DNA of 64,000 bases from Chryseobacterium sp. JUb7 (GTDB lineage: Bacteria; Bacteroidota; Bacteroidia; Flavobacteriales; Weeksellaceae). Below the pieces are notes generated by a model. It searched no databases. It worked only from the letters and a program-made list of their open reading frames with translations, and was not told the DNA's origin. Below are positions 45,527-54,519 of the stretch, piece after piece. Both the position numbers and the translations under genes were made by a program. Every line of letters begins with the position of its first letter. Position 1 is the first letter of the stretch. Location of the stretch: contig NZ_JANUFF010000001.1 in NCBI RefSeq assembly GCF_024806495.1, positions 434,001 to 498,000 of the forward strand, in the 5' to 3' direction.

Positions 45527-46942
45527 TTATTTCCAGCCTCCTCCTAATGCCTGATAAAGCTCTACAGCGGCTTTCATTTTGCTGTATTCTGCATTGGCAA
45601 TATTCAGTTCTGCATTTAATGAATTGACACTTGCATTCAATACTTCAAGATAATTGGCCATTCCATAGTTGACCAATTCCTGTGAGTAATCTACAGATTT
45701 TTTATAAGCATCCAGTTCTTTTTCTTTTAAATCAATATAAGAATCCTGAACTGAAAATACTCTGATCGCATCCGATACTTCTTTTCCGGCTGTAAGAATT
45801 GTTTTTCTAAAGTTTAAGTAAGCCGTTTCCTGATTCGCTAAGCTAACTTCATAATTAGTCCTGATTGTTCTTTTATTTAAAATCGGCTGAGCCAATCCTC
45901 CTACAACATTGGCAAATAAAGAATTTACACTGAACAAATGATCAATATCCATCGACTGAAGCCCACCACTTCCGGTGATTTTCAAAGTAGGATAAAACTG
46001 AGCTTTTGCTGAATTGGTTAATTCAAAAGCATTCATTAAGCTGTATTCAGCCTGCATTACATCCGGCCTGTTGGATAATAACTGAGCAGGATATCCCAAT
46101 TTCAGATCGATAGGAACTTTCTGAGTCTCCAAAGTGGATCTTTCAATAGAATGAGAAGGCTCACCCATCAACAGGCTCATGGTATTTTCCAGAAGCTGAA
46201 TCTGAGTATCTACGTCGATCAACATCGATTTCGCATTCAGTACAAGCGCTTCACTCTGCTGAACAGCAACTTCAGTCACTGTTCCTGCAATTTTCAATGC
46301 CTGGGTAGTTTCTAAATTTTTCTCACGGACTTCAATTGTTTCCTGAATGATTCTCTTCTGAGCATCGTAAGTCAGCAATTGATAATAAGAAGAAGCAATA
46401 GAAGCAATCAAATCGCTTTTTACCGCTTTATGAGCTGCTACTGTTCCCAAATATGTTGCCAGCTGAGCTTTTTGCTGAGCTTTTAATTTACCCCAGATAT
46501 CAGCTTCAAAACCAATGCTCGCCGTGATGTCAAGCTGGTTGATATAACGTCTCTGTCCGAAAAGCTGTCCGGTTTGTGTATTTAAAGACTGGGTCTGGAA
46601 CGTATATCCCGGACCCACCGTTAAAGTAGGTTCATATGCCGCCTTACTCTGCTTCAGATAAGCTTCAGCTGAAGTAATGCTCTGCAGGGCAATTCTTATG
46701 TCTAAATTGTTTTCTAAAGCTTTATTGATATGCCCCTGAAGGATAGGATCTGTGAAGATCTCTTTCCAGGAAACATTCGCAATATTCGTACTGTCAGAAG
46801 GAAGCATATCTGTACGGAAAAGCTTTTCGTCAACTACTTTATCCGGTCTTTGATATTCTTTTCTTGCCATACAAGATGATACGGCTGCAAGAATTGCGAC
46901 AGAAAAAGTTATTCCTTTTATGATGTTTAATAAACTCTTCAT
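45527..46942 (-). CDS. RND efflux outer-membrane channel (NodT/OprM type) lipoprotein
   Basis: 471 residues. Signal with lipobox ILAAVSSC (Cys24). TolC-like repeats follow: helical coiled-coil segments and ILNKRTIRTNYEVSLANQE, with two OEP repeats of about 190 residues each. It forms the outer-membrane exit duct for the pump encoded just upstream. 89 nt separate it from the permease gene, a spacer holding a long inverted repeat. Confidence 0.93.
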   Translation of the reverse strand: MKSLLNIIKGITFSVAILAAVSSCMARKEYQRPDKVVDEKLFRTDMLPSDSTNIANVSWKEIFTDPILQGHINKALENNLDIRIALQSITSAEAYLKQSKAAYEPTLTVGPGYTFQTQSLNTQTGQLFGQRRYINQLDITASIGFEADIWGKLKAQQKAQLATYLGTVAAHKAVKSDLIASIASSYYQLLTYDAQKRIIQETIEVREKNLETTQALKIAGTVTEVAVQQSEALVLNAKSMLIDVDTQIQLLENTMSLLMGEPSHSIERSTLETQKVPIDLKLGYPAQLLSNRPDVMQAEYSLMNAFELTNSAKAQFYPTLKITGSGGLQSMDIDHLFSVNSLFANVVGGLAQPILNKRTIRTNYEVSLANQETAYLNFRKTILTAGKEVSDAIRVFSVQDSYIDLKEKELDAYKKSVDYSQELVNYGMANYLEVLNASVNSLNAELNIANAEYSKMKAAVELYQALGGGWK

Positions 46943-46950
46943 TATTTAAA

Positions 46951-47027
46951 ATTAGAAGTTAGAAACTAGAGGCTAGAAGTTAGATTTAAAAACTAATTTC
47001 TAATATCTAACCTCTAACTTTTCTAAT
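46951..47027. repeat. Imperfect inverted repeat in the efflux operon spacer
   Basis: Repeated units TTAGAAGTTAGA, GGCTAGAAGTTAGAT and, inverted, ATCTAACCTCTAACTT and TTCTAA. The spacer can form a long hairpin between the permease and channel genes. Confidence 0.6.
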
Positions 47028-47031
47028 TAAA

Positions 47032-50000
47032 TTATTCTGCTAAATTGATTTCTTCTTTTTTAATAGGTTTGATTTTTTCCTGAAGGTATTCGAAAATCAC
47101 ATACAGTACAGGAATTACAAATAATCCTAAAATGGTACCTATCAATAGTCCGATAGCTGCACCCGTTGCAATAGATCTGTTTCCTACTGCGCCGATTCCG
47201 CTTGCTAAAACCAATGGTAATAAACCGAAGATGAATGCAAATGATGTCATCAAAATCGGTCTTAACCTCGCTTTTGCAGCATTGATGGCAGACATGACGA
47301 TCGTTTCGCCGTGATGCCTTCTCTGGACCGCAAATTCGATGATCAAAATGGCATTTTTCGCTAATAATCCCACCAACATGATCAGGGCAATCTGGAAATA
47401 AATGTTGTTTTCCAAGCCCATGATTTTCTGGCCGAAATAAGCACCCATTACCCCAAGAGGAAGTGAAATGACAACAACCAGCGGAAGAATATAACTTTCA
47501 TACTGAGCAGAAAGGATAAAGTAAACGAAAATTAAACTTAAACCGAAGATCAGAAGGGTCTGCGATCCTGAATTTAATTCTTCTCTTGTTAATCCTGTAA
47601 ACTCAACATCATAATTCTGATTCAATGTTTCCTGAGCAACCTGCTGTACCGCAGTAATGGCATCTCCGGAACTATAACCTGCAGAGTTGGCTCCTGTAAT
47701 TTTTACCGAAGTAAACAGGTTGTAACGGCTTACCGCCTGTGGTCCGTATGCTTTTTTCATTGATACAAACTGAGAAATCGGTGACATTACACCTGAACCT
47801 GTTTTCACATATAATTCATTCAGGTTTTCAATATTCTGTCTGTTTTCAGGAAGAGCCTGAACCATTACCCTGAACTGTTTTCCGTATTTTGTAAAGTCAG
47901 CCGTATAGATACCTCCGATATACCCCTGCATTGTTGATAAGATATCACTCACGGAAACCCCCATTTGCTTAGCCAACGGAACGTTCACCTGCATTTCGTA
48001 CTGAGGATATTTGGTATTAAATGAACTTTGAGCAAACTCAATTTCAGGTCGCTGCATCAGCTTTCCGATAAATTCATTGGTTTTATCATCTAAATCTGAA
48101 TATTCACCTCCTGCTTTATCAAGCAATACCATCTCAAAACCGGCACTGTTACCAAAACCAGGTACACTTGGCGGCTGGAAGAATACAATTTTCGCGTCAG
48201 GAACTTTTCCTGAGATACCGAATAATTTTTTGGTGATATCTTCGGAAGTCTGACCGTCTTTTTTCCTTTCGTCAAAAGGTTTCAGCTTAATGAAAGCAAG
48301 TCCATTGTTACTACCGTTTCCAGATAAGAATCCTCTACCCGTTGAAATCGTAACGTTTTGTACTCCCGGAACTTTCAATGCGTTCGCCTGAAGGGTTTTC
48401 AAAGCATTGTATGTTCTCTCCATAGAAGCTCCCGGAGGAAGCTGAACATCTGTAAAGATAATCCCTCTGTCTTCCGTAGGTACGAAACCTTTTTTCATCG
48501 TAGTACTTGCCCAGTACAAGATTCCTCCTGTAATAGCAAAGATCACCAAGGTTACCCATTTATGTCTTAGTAAAAACACGAATCCTCTTCCGTAACGTTC
48601 TGTAGCTGTTTTAAAAGCAATATTAAACTTATAGAAGAATTTCTGAAGAAAATTCAGGTTTTTATAGTCTGCATGATGTGCATCGTGAGGTTTTAAGAAC
48701 AATGAACATAAAACCGGACTCAACGTCAGGGCGTTGATCGCAGAAATGATAATCGCAATGATAAGCGTAATTCCAAACTGCTGATAGAATACCCCTGTAG
48801 GCCCTGTAATAAAAGTTACCGGAACGAATACGGCAGCCATTACCAGCGTAATTGAGATAATCGCACCTGTAATCTCGTCCATCGCTTCTACCGTTGCTTT
48901 TTTAGCATCAGAAATACCATGTTCCATCTTGGCATGGACTGCCTCGACGACTACAATCGCGTCATCCACAACAATACCAATGGCCAGTACCAATGCAAAT
49001 AGCGTTAATAAGTTTAATGAATATCCGAATAAATTCAGGAAGAAGAAGGTACCCACAATCGATACCGGAACCGCAATTGCCGGAATCAAAGTAGATCTGA
49101 AATCCTGCAAGAAAATAAATACAACAATAAATACCAGGATAAATGCTTCAATTAAGGTATGAACTACCTTTTCAATCGATGCATCAAGGAATTCGTTGGT
49201 ATCAAAGTTAAATGTATATTTAATTCCCTGAGGAAAACTTCCTTCTGCTGATTTCAGATAGGTTTTGATATTTTTAATAATCTCCTGAGCATTAGAACCC
49301 GGTGTCTGGAAAATACCCATACTGATGGACGGGCTGTTTCCGTTTTCACCGACTCCAGTGTAAGACTGGCCTGCCAATTCAACTTTAGCCACATCTTTCA
49401 GCATCAGATTTTGACCGTCTGCAAGGGATTTAATGATAATATTATCGTATTGTTCTTTATCGTTGAATTTACCAACATATTTAATGATATACTCAAAAGA
49501 ACTTCCACTGTTTTGCCCGATAGAACCTGCTGCGGCTTCTCTACTCTGCTCATTGATCGCATTGGTAACATCTGTTGGAGTCACACTGTACGCTGCCATT
49601 TTTGCAGGATCCAGCCATATTCTCATGGAATAGTTTTTACCTCCGAAAACGTTGGCATCCCCTACACCATTAATCCTTTTCAAATTTGGAATAACGTTGA
49701 TATTCAGGAAGTTTTGAAGATACACATCATCTAAATCTTTATTTTCAGAATAGAAAGACATATACATCAAAGCACTCGTCTGCTGTTTCTGCGTTACGAC
49801 TCCGGAACGTGTTACTTCACTTGGCAATAACGGAGTTGCTCTTGCTACACGGTTTTGAACGTTTACCGCAGCAATATCCGGATCGATACCCTGTTTAAAG
49901 AATACCTGGATCTGTGCAGAACCGTCATTTCCTGCTGTAGAAGTAATGTAATCCATACCTTCCACCCCGTTTATCTGCTCTTCCAAAGGCACAACAACAC

Positions 50001-50178
50001 TCTTCATCACAGTTTCCGCATTGGCACCTGTGTAGCTCGTGGAAACACTTACTGTAGGGGGCGCAATATCAGGATACTGTGTAACCGGTAGCGAGATCAA
50101 TCCCAAAACCCCGAGAATCACAATCAAGATTGAGATTACCGTGGATAAAACCGGTCGGTTTATAAAATTTTTAATCAT
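47032..50178 (-). CDS. RND multidrug efflux permease (HAE-1 type)
   Basis: 1048 residues, inner-membrane proton/drug antiporter. TM1 at 10-28 (PVLSTVISILIVILGVLGLI), large periplasmic loops, TM4 with the proton-relay pair in GIVVDDAIVVVEAVHA, second half TM10 with Lys in LLAKNAILIIEFAVQRR, and the end of TM12 followed by a charged tail. This is AcrB/MexB-like. Spacing of 1 nt to the adaptor gene upstream. Substrates cannot be read from sequence. Confidence 0.96.
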   Translation of the reverse strand: MIKNFINRPVLSTVISILIVILGVLGLISLPVTQYPDIAPPTVSVSTSYTGANAETVMKSVVVPLEEQINGVEGMDYITSTAGNDGSAQIQVFFKQGIDPDIAAVNVQNRVARATPLLPSEVTRSGVVTQKQQTSALMYMSFYSENKDLDDVYLQNFLNINVIPNLKRINGVGDANVFGGKNYSMRIWLDPAKMAAYSVTPTDVTNAINEQSREAAAGSIGQNSGSSFEYIIKYVGKFNDKEQYDNIIIKSLADGQNLMLKDVAKVELAGQSYTGVGENGNSPSISMGIFQTPGSNAQEIIKNIKTYLKSAEGSFPQGIKYTFNFDTNEFLDASIEKVVHTLIEAFILVFIVVFIFLQDFRSTLIPAIAVPVSIVGTFFFLNLFGYSLNLLTLFALVLAIGIVVDDAIVVVEAVHAKMEHGISDAKKATVEAMDEITGAIISITLVMAAVFVPVTFITGPTGVFYQQFGITLIIAIIISAINALTLSPVLCSLFLKPHDAHHADYKNLNFLQKFFYKFNIAFKTATERYGRGFVFLLRHKWVTLVIFAITGGILYWASTTMKKGFVPTEDRGIIFTDVQLPPGASMERTYNALKTLQANALKVPGVQNVTISTGRGFLSGNGSNNGLAFIKLKPFDERKKDGQTSEDITKKLFGISGKVPDAKIVFFQPPSVPGFGNSAGFEMVLLDKAGGEYSDLDDKTNEFIGKLMQRPEIEFAQSSFNTKYPQYEMQVNVPLAKQMGVSVSDILSTMQGYIGGIYTADFTKYGKQFRVMVQALPENRQNIENLNELYVKTGSGVMSPISQFVSMKKAYGPQAVSRYNLFTSVKITGANSAGYSSGDAITAVQQVAQETLNQNYDVEFTGLTREELNSGSQTLLIFGLSLIFVYFILSAQYESYILPLVVVISLPLGVMGAYFGQKIMGLENNIYFQIALIMLVGLLAKNAILIIEFAVQRRHHGETIVMSAINAAKARLRPILMTSFAFIFGLLPLVLASGIGAVGNRSIATGAAIGLLIGTILGLFVIPVLYVIFEYLQEKIKPIKKEEINLAE

Positions 50179-50179
50179 T

Positions 50180-51364
50180 TTAGAATTTCGGTTTTATTGA
50201 TTGAACTAGACTATCCATTTTGATTGGTTTTGGCTTCACGGCAGTTCCTGGTTTTAAGCCTCCGATACCTGCTGCAATAATAGTTTCACCTTTATTTACT
50301 CCGGATTTTACTAAAGCCATATTGTCGATTCTGTCAATCACGTTGATCACAACGTTTTTAGCAGTATCTTTTTCTACTTTATATACGTAAACAATTCCCT
50401 GTTGTTCATAAGTTGCACTTTCAGGAACCACCAATACGTTATCGTAAGATTTTGGAAGTCTGATCGATCCGCTGTTTCCGTTGCTCAATAATTTCTGAGG
50501 ATTTGAGAACCCTACTCTGAACTGAATAGTCCCTGTTGTAGCATCAATTTGTCCTGTAATCGCTTCAATTTTTCCTTTTTCAGCATAAATACTTCCATTG
50601 GCCAGCTGTAATTCAACCATTGGAAGATTTTTAATTTTTTCAGGTAATGAAGCACCCGGAGATTTTTCAAGGAAATCAAAATATTCTTTTTCATTCATTG
50701 AAAAATAGGCATATAACTGAGAGGTATCCGAAATTGTCGTTAAAGCCGTCTGATCAGTTGGTCCTACCAAACTCCCCACTTTTAATGGAAGTTTTCCGAT
50801 CACCCCTGAAATAGGAGCACGAATAACCGAATAATCAATATTTGCCTCTACTCCTTTATAATTGGCAACTGCCTGTCTTTTAGCGGCAACTGCCTGTTGT
50901 AGCTGAGCCTGAGCCTGGGCTAAATTTGCCTGAGCCGTCTGTAGCTGAACATTACTGATAATATTTTTCTGAACCAGTGGTTTTAGTTTGTTAACTTCCA
51001 CATTGGCAGCATTTACTGCGGCCTGAGCAGCAGCAACGGTAGATTCAGCAGCGCCAATTCCTGCTTTGGAAGCGGCAGCATTTTCAGTTAAAATATTGGT
51101 TTCAAGACGGAATAAAGGCTGTCCTTTTGTGACGTACTGACCTTCATCCACCAAAACCTGCGTAATATATCCCTGTATTTTTGCGCGTACATCATTATTT
51201 ACCCTACCCTGAATGGTAGCCGGAAACACCTGATAACCCACTATATTTTTTGACTCCACATTGACAACAGGATATGGTTTTGCGCCATCCTGTTTAGGAG
51301 CTTCTTTTTTGCAGGCTGTCAGTGAAAGCGCTGCAATAGAAAGTATAACTAGCTTATTATTCAT
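50180..51364 (-). CDS. RND efflux periplasmic adaptor lipoprotein
   Basis: 394 residues of the AcrA/MexA family. Lipobox AALSLTACKKE (Cys18). Lipoyl-like domain halves (VRAKIQGYITQVLVDEGQYV and YSVIRAPISGVIGKLPLKVG), an Ala/Gln-rich alpha hairpin (about 90-165), beta-barrel and membrane-proximal domain. Links the permease to the outer-membrane channel. 1 nt from the regulator gene. Confidence 0.95.
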   Translation of the reverse strand: MNNKLVILSIAALSLTACKKEAPKQDGAKPYPVVNVESKNIVGYQVFPATIQGRVNNDVRAKIQGYITQVLVDEGQYVTKGQPLFRLETNILTENAAASKAGIGAAESTVAAAQAAVNAANVEVNKLKPLVQKNIISNVQLQTAQANLAQAQAQLQQAVAAKRQAVANYKGVEANIDYSVIRAPISGVIGKLPLKVGSLVGPTDQTALTTISDTSQLYAYFSMNEKEYFDFLEKSPGASLPEKIKNLPMVELQLANGSIYAEKGKIEAITGQIDATTGTIQFRVGFSNPQKLLSNGNSGSIRLPKSYDNVLVVPESATYEQQGIVYVYKVEKDTAKNVVINVIDRIDNMALVKSGVNKGETIIAAGIGGLKPGTAVKPKPIKMDSLVQSIKPKF

Positions 51365-51365
51365 T

Positions 51366-51821
51366 TTATAGTTTATTAAGAGATTCTTGAATATTTATTA
51401 TGTTTTTGTTTAACAGAGCTTTATACGCTTCAATCCTTTCGTTGTACCCATCATCCTGAACTTTTTTAAAATTGTTTAAATCATCTAGTAGTTTTAACTC
51501 GTCTTGCATTTTTTGAACTATTTTTTCAAATCTTATCTTCTTATATTCATCATTGATGAAAAAATAACGTTTTCGCTCATCCATTTTGTTGTGGTCTACA
51601 ATCAGTTCGGCATTTAAGAGCAGTGAAATACTCGTAGAAACGGAACTTTTGCTGGCAGAAAGAACTTCAACAAATTCATCAAAAGTAATCCCCATTTTTT
51701 CGTAGTCGAAAAGCAAATAGGCGTAAATCTTTGAAGCTAAAGGAGGTATGTTGAAAATGGTGCCGTAGAACTTTACGGCATCCTGAAATATTTTTTCATC
51801 AATTTCTATACTCTTATGCAT
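51366..51821 (-). CDS. GbsR/MarR-type transcriptional regulator of the efflux operon
   Basis: 151 residues from ATG at 51821 (MHKSIEIDEKIF); a TTG three codons upstream is also in frame. Winged-helix domain with helix 3 in LSASKSSVSTSISLLLNAEL and the wing DHNKMDERKRYFFIND. The length and the coiled C-terminal helix (KMQDELKLLDDLNNFKKVQ) fit the GbsR branch of MarR proteins, which dimerise through such helices. First gene of the operon regulator-adaptor-permease-channel, so likely autoregulated. Confidence 0.85.
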   Translation of the reverse strand: MHKSIEIDEKIFQDAVKFYGTIFNIPPLASKIYAYLLFDYEKMGITFDEFVEVLSASKSSVSTSISLLLNAELIVDHNKMDERKRYFFINDEYKKIRFEKIVQKMQDELKLLDDLNNFKKVQDDGYNERIEAYKALLNKNIINIQESLNKL

Positions 51822-51838
51822 TGTATACAAAATTTGAA

Positions 51839-51865
51839 CAAATGTAATTATTAGTTCAGAACTAA
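51839..51865 (-). promoter_or_regulatory. Efflux operon promoter with candidate operator palindrome
   Basis: Minus-strand -7 box TACATTTG (51839-51846), 18 nt before the regulator start. The palindrome TTAGTTC-A-GAACTAA (51851-51865) lies directly upstream of the box, between the -7 and -33 regions (TTTG at 51871-51874 is 24 nt away). A dimeric MarR-type protein bound there would block RNA polymerase. Confidence 0.55.
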
Positions 51866-51938
51866 ACGAACAAACCTGATAGAGTTTATAAATATCAGGT
51901 CTTTTAAAAATTCAATGGAAATGGATTTAACTTTTTGA

Positions 51939-52451
51939 TCAAATTATAATCTTCTCATAGGCCTTCCTCATGCCGCCTGCCAGAAAAACTTCTCCGCAAT
52001 AAGAATATCCTTTGCTCTCAAGAATCTTCAACATGGCGATATTATCAAAATTAGTATCCACTTTTACACTCTGAATTCCCTGCTCTCTGGTAAAATCTTC
52101 GATATGATCGAATAATTTTTTCACCATCCCCTGTCCTGCAAACTTTCCGTCTACAGCCACTCTGTGCACTACAACGAATTCTCCATCACTTAACCAAGCT
52201 CCTTCAATAGTACTGTAAGCCGGTTCGTCATTAAGGATCAAAGCAGTATACACCGCAATCTCTCCATCCACTGTCATTACATATCCGAAACCTTTTGCAA
52301 TATCGCTTTCTACGGTGCCAAGATTCGGGTAGCCCTGCTGCCATTGGGTGCTTCCATCCTGTCTTCTTCTTTCAATGGCCTGCTGAATAATACCCCAGAT
52401 AATATCTCTGTCTTCAATTTCTGCCTTTCTTAGTTTAATTTCTGAATTCAT
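51939..52451 (-). CDS. GNAT-family N-acetyltransferase
   Basis: 170 residues. Acetyl-CoA-binding motif A is VVHRVAVDGKFAGQGMVKKLF (V-x-x-x-x-Q/R-G-x-G/A variant with GQGM). Motif B near YCGEVFLAGG. Homologous proteins act on small molecules or protein N-termini; acceptor unknown. Separate from the efflux operon (109-nt spacer). Confidence 0.85.
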   Translation of the reverse strand: MNSEIKLRKAEIEDRDIIWGIIQQAIERRRQDGSTQWQQGYPNLGTVESDIAKGFGYVMTVDGEIAVYTALILNDEPAYSTIEGAWLSDGEFVVVHRVAVDGKFAGQGMVKKLFDHIEDFTREQGIQSVKVDTNFDNIAMLKILESKGYSYCGEVFLAGGMRKAYEKIII

Positions 52452-52788
52452 TGCTGTGAAAAATTTTAATTAAGAGATTTAAAAATTAAAAAATATGTTG
52501 AGTTTTAAAATTTGCATGAAGTCAACTTTGACAATCTGTAAACCGACCTCTATAAATGAATATATTTTGTTTTAATGCTTCAACGGGCTCAGCATGACAT
52601 CTGTAATACTAATCATTTCTAGCATTGCAATGTTAAAGCTCTCAAAATATTTATTCTAATTATTAATTTCTTAATCGTTTAATATTGAATAGTTTATTGT
52701 TTTAAATATTTTAACCAAAAAACCGAAAACTAATTAAAATTAATTTTCGGTTCGAAGTAGTAAAATTTAAAATTATGAAATTGTTTTT
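52452..52788. other. Intergenic spacer with one copy of an interspersed repeat
   Basis: No gene supported. It contains CTTCAACGGGCTCAGCATGA at 52578-52597, a relative of the CTTCGnCnnGCTCAG repeats, and a hairpin AATTAATTTTCGGTT/AACCGAAAACTAATT-like segment at about 52718-52752 that may terminate the DUF2007 gene. Confidence 0.55.
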
Positions 52789-53019
52789 TTATTGATTTTC
52801 ACTTTGTTGAAGATAGCCGTCAATAATTTCGAATGCTTTCTTCTCATCTTCCAAATCTACCATCAATTTCAACGAGGTCGCTGTAGGCGTTGTTGTAAAA
52901 GTGAGGTAACTGTTTTCCACAGCATTTACAATCTGCGCATCGTCCAGTTTAGATTTGATTAATTGTATTTCTGAAGGTTTATCACTTTCAAAAACAGATA
53001 CTCTTGTACTTCTTTCCAT
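52789..53019 (-). CDS. DUF2007-type small protein
   Basis: 76 residues. The N-terminal STRVSVFESDKPSEIQLIKS and the following KLDDAQIVNAVENSYLT look like the DUF2007 (putative signal-transducing) fold of about 70 residues with a beta-alpha-beta start. Cytoplasmic. 62 nt upstream of the lat stop's strand-mates; function unknown. Confidence 0.75.
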   Translation of the reverse strand: MERSTRVSVFESDKPSEIQLIKSKLDDAQIVNAVENSYLTFTTTPTATSLKLMVDLEDEKKAFEIIDGYLQQSENQ

Positions 53020-53081
53020 ATTCTTTCACGTTTGAGTATCTAAATATATGAAGTTTTTTTGAAAATTACAAATATTGAGTT

Positions 53082-54410
53082 TTAAATTTTATTAATATTA
53101 TGCTCAATTTTCTCTAAAGCAAGCTGGATTTCTTCCTTAGATACATTAAGATGTGGTCTGAAACGAAGAGATTGATCTCCGCATGCCAGAATAATCATTC
53201 CGTCATTCCAAAGCTCATCTCGCAATTGATTTCTTTGTTCCTGAGTTGGTAAATCTATCGCACACATCAATCCTCTTCCTCTTGCATTTGAAAGTTTTTC
53301 AGGATATTTTTGCTCTAATATTTTCAGACCTTCCAATAAGTAATCACCTACAACTCTTGCATTTTCGACAAGATTATCTTTTTCAATGATCTCCATGACC
53401 AATTGGAAACGAAGCATATCGATAAAGTTACCTCCGAAAGTAGAATTGATTCTTGAGCTTTCTCTGAATACGTTATCCGAAATCTCATCAAACTTTTCTT
53501 TATTAGCCAAAACCCCGCAAACCTGCGCTTTTTTACCAAAAGAAATGATATCCGGTTTTGCTGTAAAATGTTCAAAAGCCCACATTTTACCAGTGATTCC
53601 GATACCTGTCTGCACTTCATCAAAAATTAAAAGAATTTCGTGCTGATCACAAATTTTTCTCAATCCTGTTAAAAACTCATCTCTGAAATGATTGTCTCCT
53701 CCTTCAGCCTGAATAGGCTCTATGATGATACAGGCTACTTTATCAGGATTCATCAGGATCGCTTCCTCAATATTTAATAAAGCCAATCTTTCGTTCTTGA
53801 TTGTTTCTTCCAGGTTTTCTTCTGTAATAGGGAAGGTTAATTTTGGATTCAAAATCCTTGGCCAGTCAAACATAGGAAAATACTGATATTTTCTAGGATC
53901 TGAAGTATTGGTCAAGCTTAAAGCATATCCGCTTCTTCCATGAAATGCCTGTCTGAAGTGGATACAAATTCCGGCTTCCATATCAAGGCCTTTCTCGAAA
54001 TTCTTGCGTGTTTTCCAGTCAAAACATGCTTTCATAGCATTTTCAACACCTAAAGTTCCGCCTTCAATAAAGAAAGCATACTGCAATTCTTCAGGAATTA
54101 CCACTCTTTCAAAAACTTCTAAAAAGTGTGCATATTCTTCAGAATAAACATCCGCCAGAGTCGGCTTATTAACAGCCATTTTCCCCAGCCATGCTGATTT
54201 TTCTACAATATAAGGGTGATTATAACCTACAGATGCCGAAGCAAACATCGAAAACATATCTAAATATTCTCTGTTGGTCAGTTTGTCATAAAGCCATGAT
54301 CCGTGAGATTTTTCAATATCCATTACGAAATCGAAACCGTCTGCCAAAACGTGTCTGCCGATTGTTTCTTTAACTTTATTTGCTTGTATATCAATTGTTG
54401 TGTGTTCCAT
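53082..54410 (-). CDS. lat: L-lysine 6-transaminase
   Basis: 442 residues, class III PLP aminotransferase. It converts lysine and 2-oxoglutarate to 2-aminoadipate 6-semialdehyde and glutamate. Motifs: SHGSWLYDKLTNREYLDMFS, FFIEGGTLGVENAMKACFDW, EPIQAEGGDNHF, FDEVQTGIGITGKMWAFEH and the PLP lysine in ISFGKKAQVCG. The sequence style matches lysine epsilon-aminotransferases more than ornithine or GABA enzymes. The gene upstream encodes the next enzyme, which supports this call. Confidence 0.9.
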   Translation of the reverse strand: MEHTTIDIQANKVKETIGRHVLADGFDFVMDIEKSHGSWLYDKLTNREYLDMFSMFASASVGYNHPYIVEKSAWLGKMAVNKPTLADVYSEEYAHFLEVFERVVIPEELQYAFFIEGGTLGVENAMKACFDWKTRKNFEKGLDMEAGICIHFRQAFHGRSGYALSLTNTSDPRKYQYFPMFDWPRILNPKLTFPITEENLEETIKNERLALLNIEEAILMNPDKVACIIIEPIQAEGGDNHFRDEFLTGLRKICDQHEILLIFDEVQTGIGITGKMWAFEHFTAKPDIISFGKKAQVCGVLANKEKFDEISDNVFRESSRINSTFGGNFIDMLRFQLVMEIIEKDNLVENARVVGDYLLEGLKILEQKYPEKLSNARGRGLMCAIDLPTQEQRNQLRDELWNDGMIILACGDQSLRFRPHLNVSKEEIQLALEKIEHNINKI

Positions 54411-54435
54411 ATTTTTTAAAATTTAGTGAAAGGAA

Positions 54436-54488
54436 TTGAAAGATTCAGATGATAATGATTGGTGATTTCGGATATCTGAATCTTTCAA
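54436..54488. repeat. Perfect 15-bp inverted repeat between the ald and lat genes
   Basis: TTGAAAGATTCAGAT and ATCTGAATCTTTCAA with a 23-nt loop. It lies in the 109-nt spacer between the two lysine-degradation genes. No strong U-run on the minus strand. Confidence 0.7.
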
Positions 54489-54519
54489 CTTTTAGTTTTT
54501 TGAACTTAAATCAAAACTT

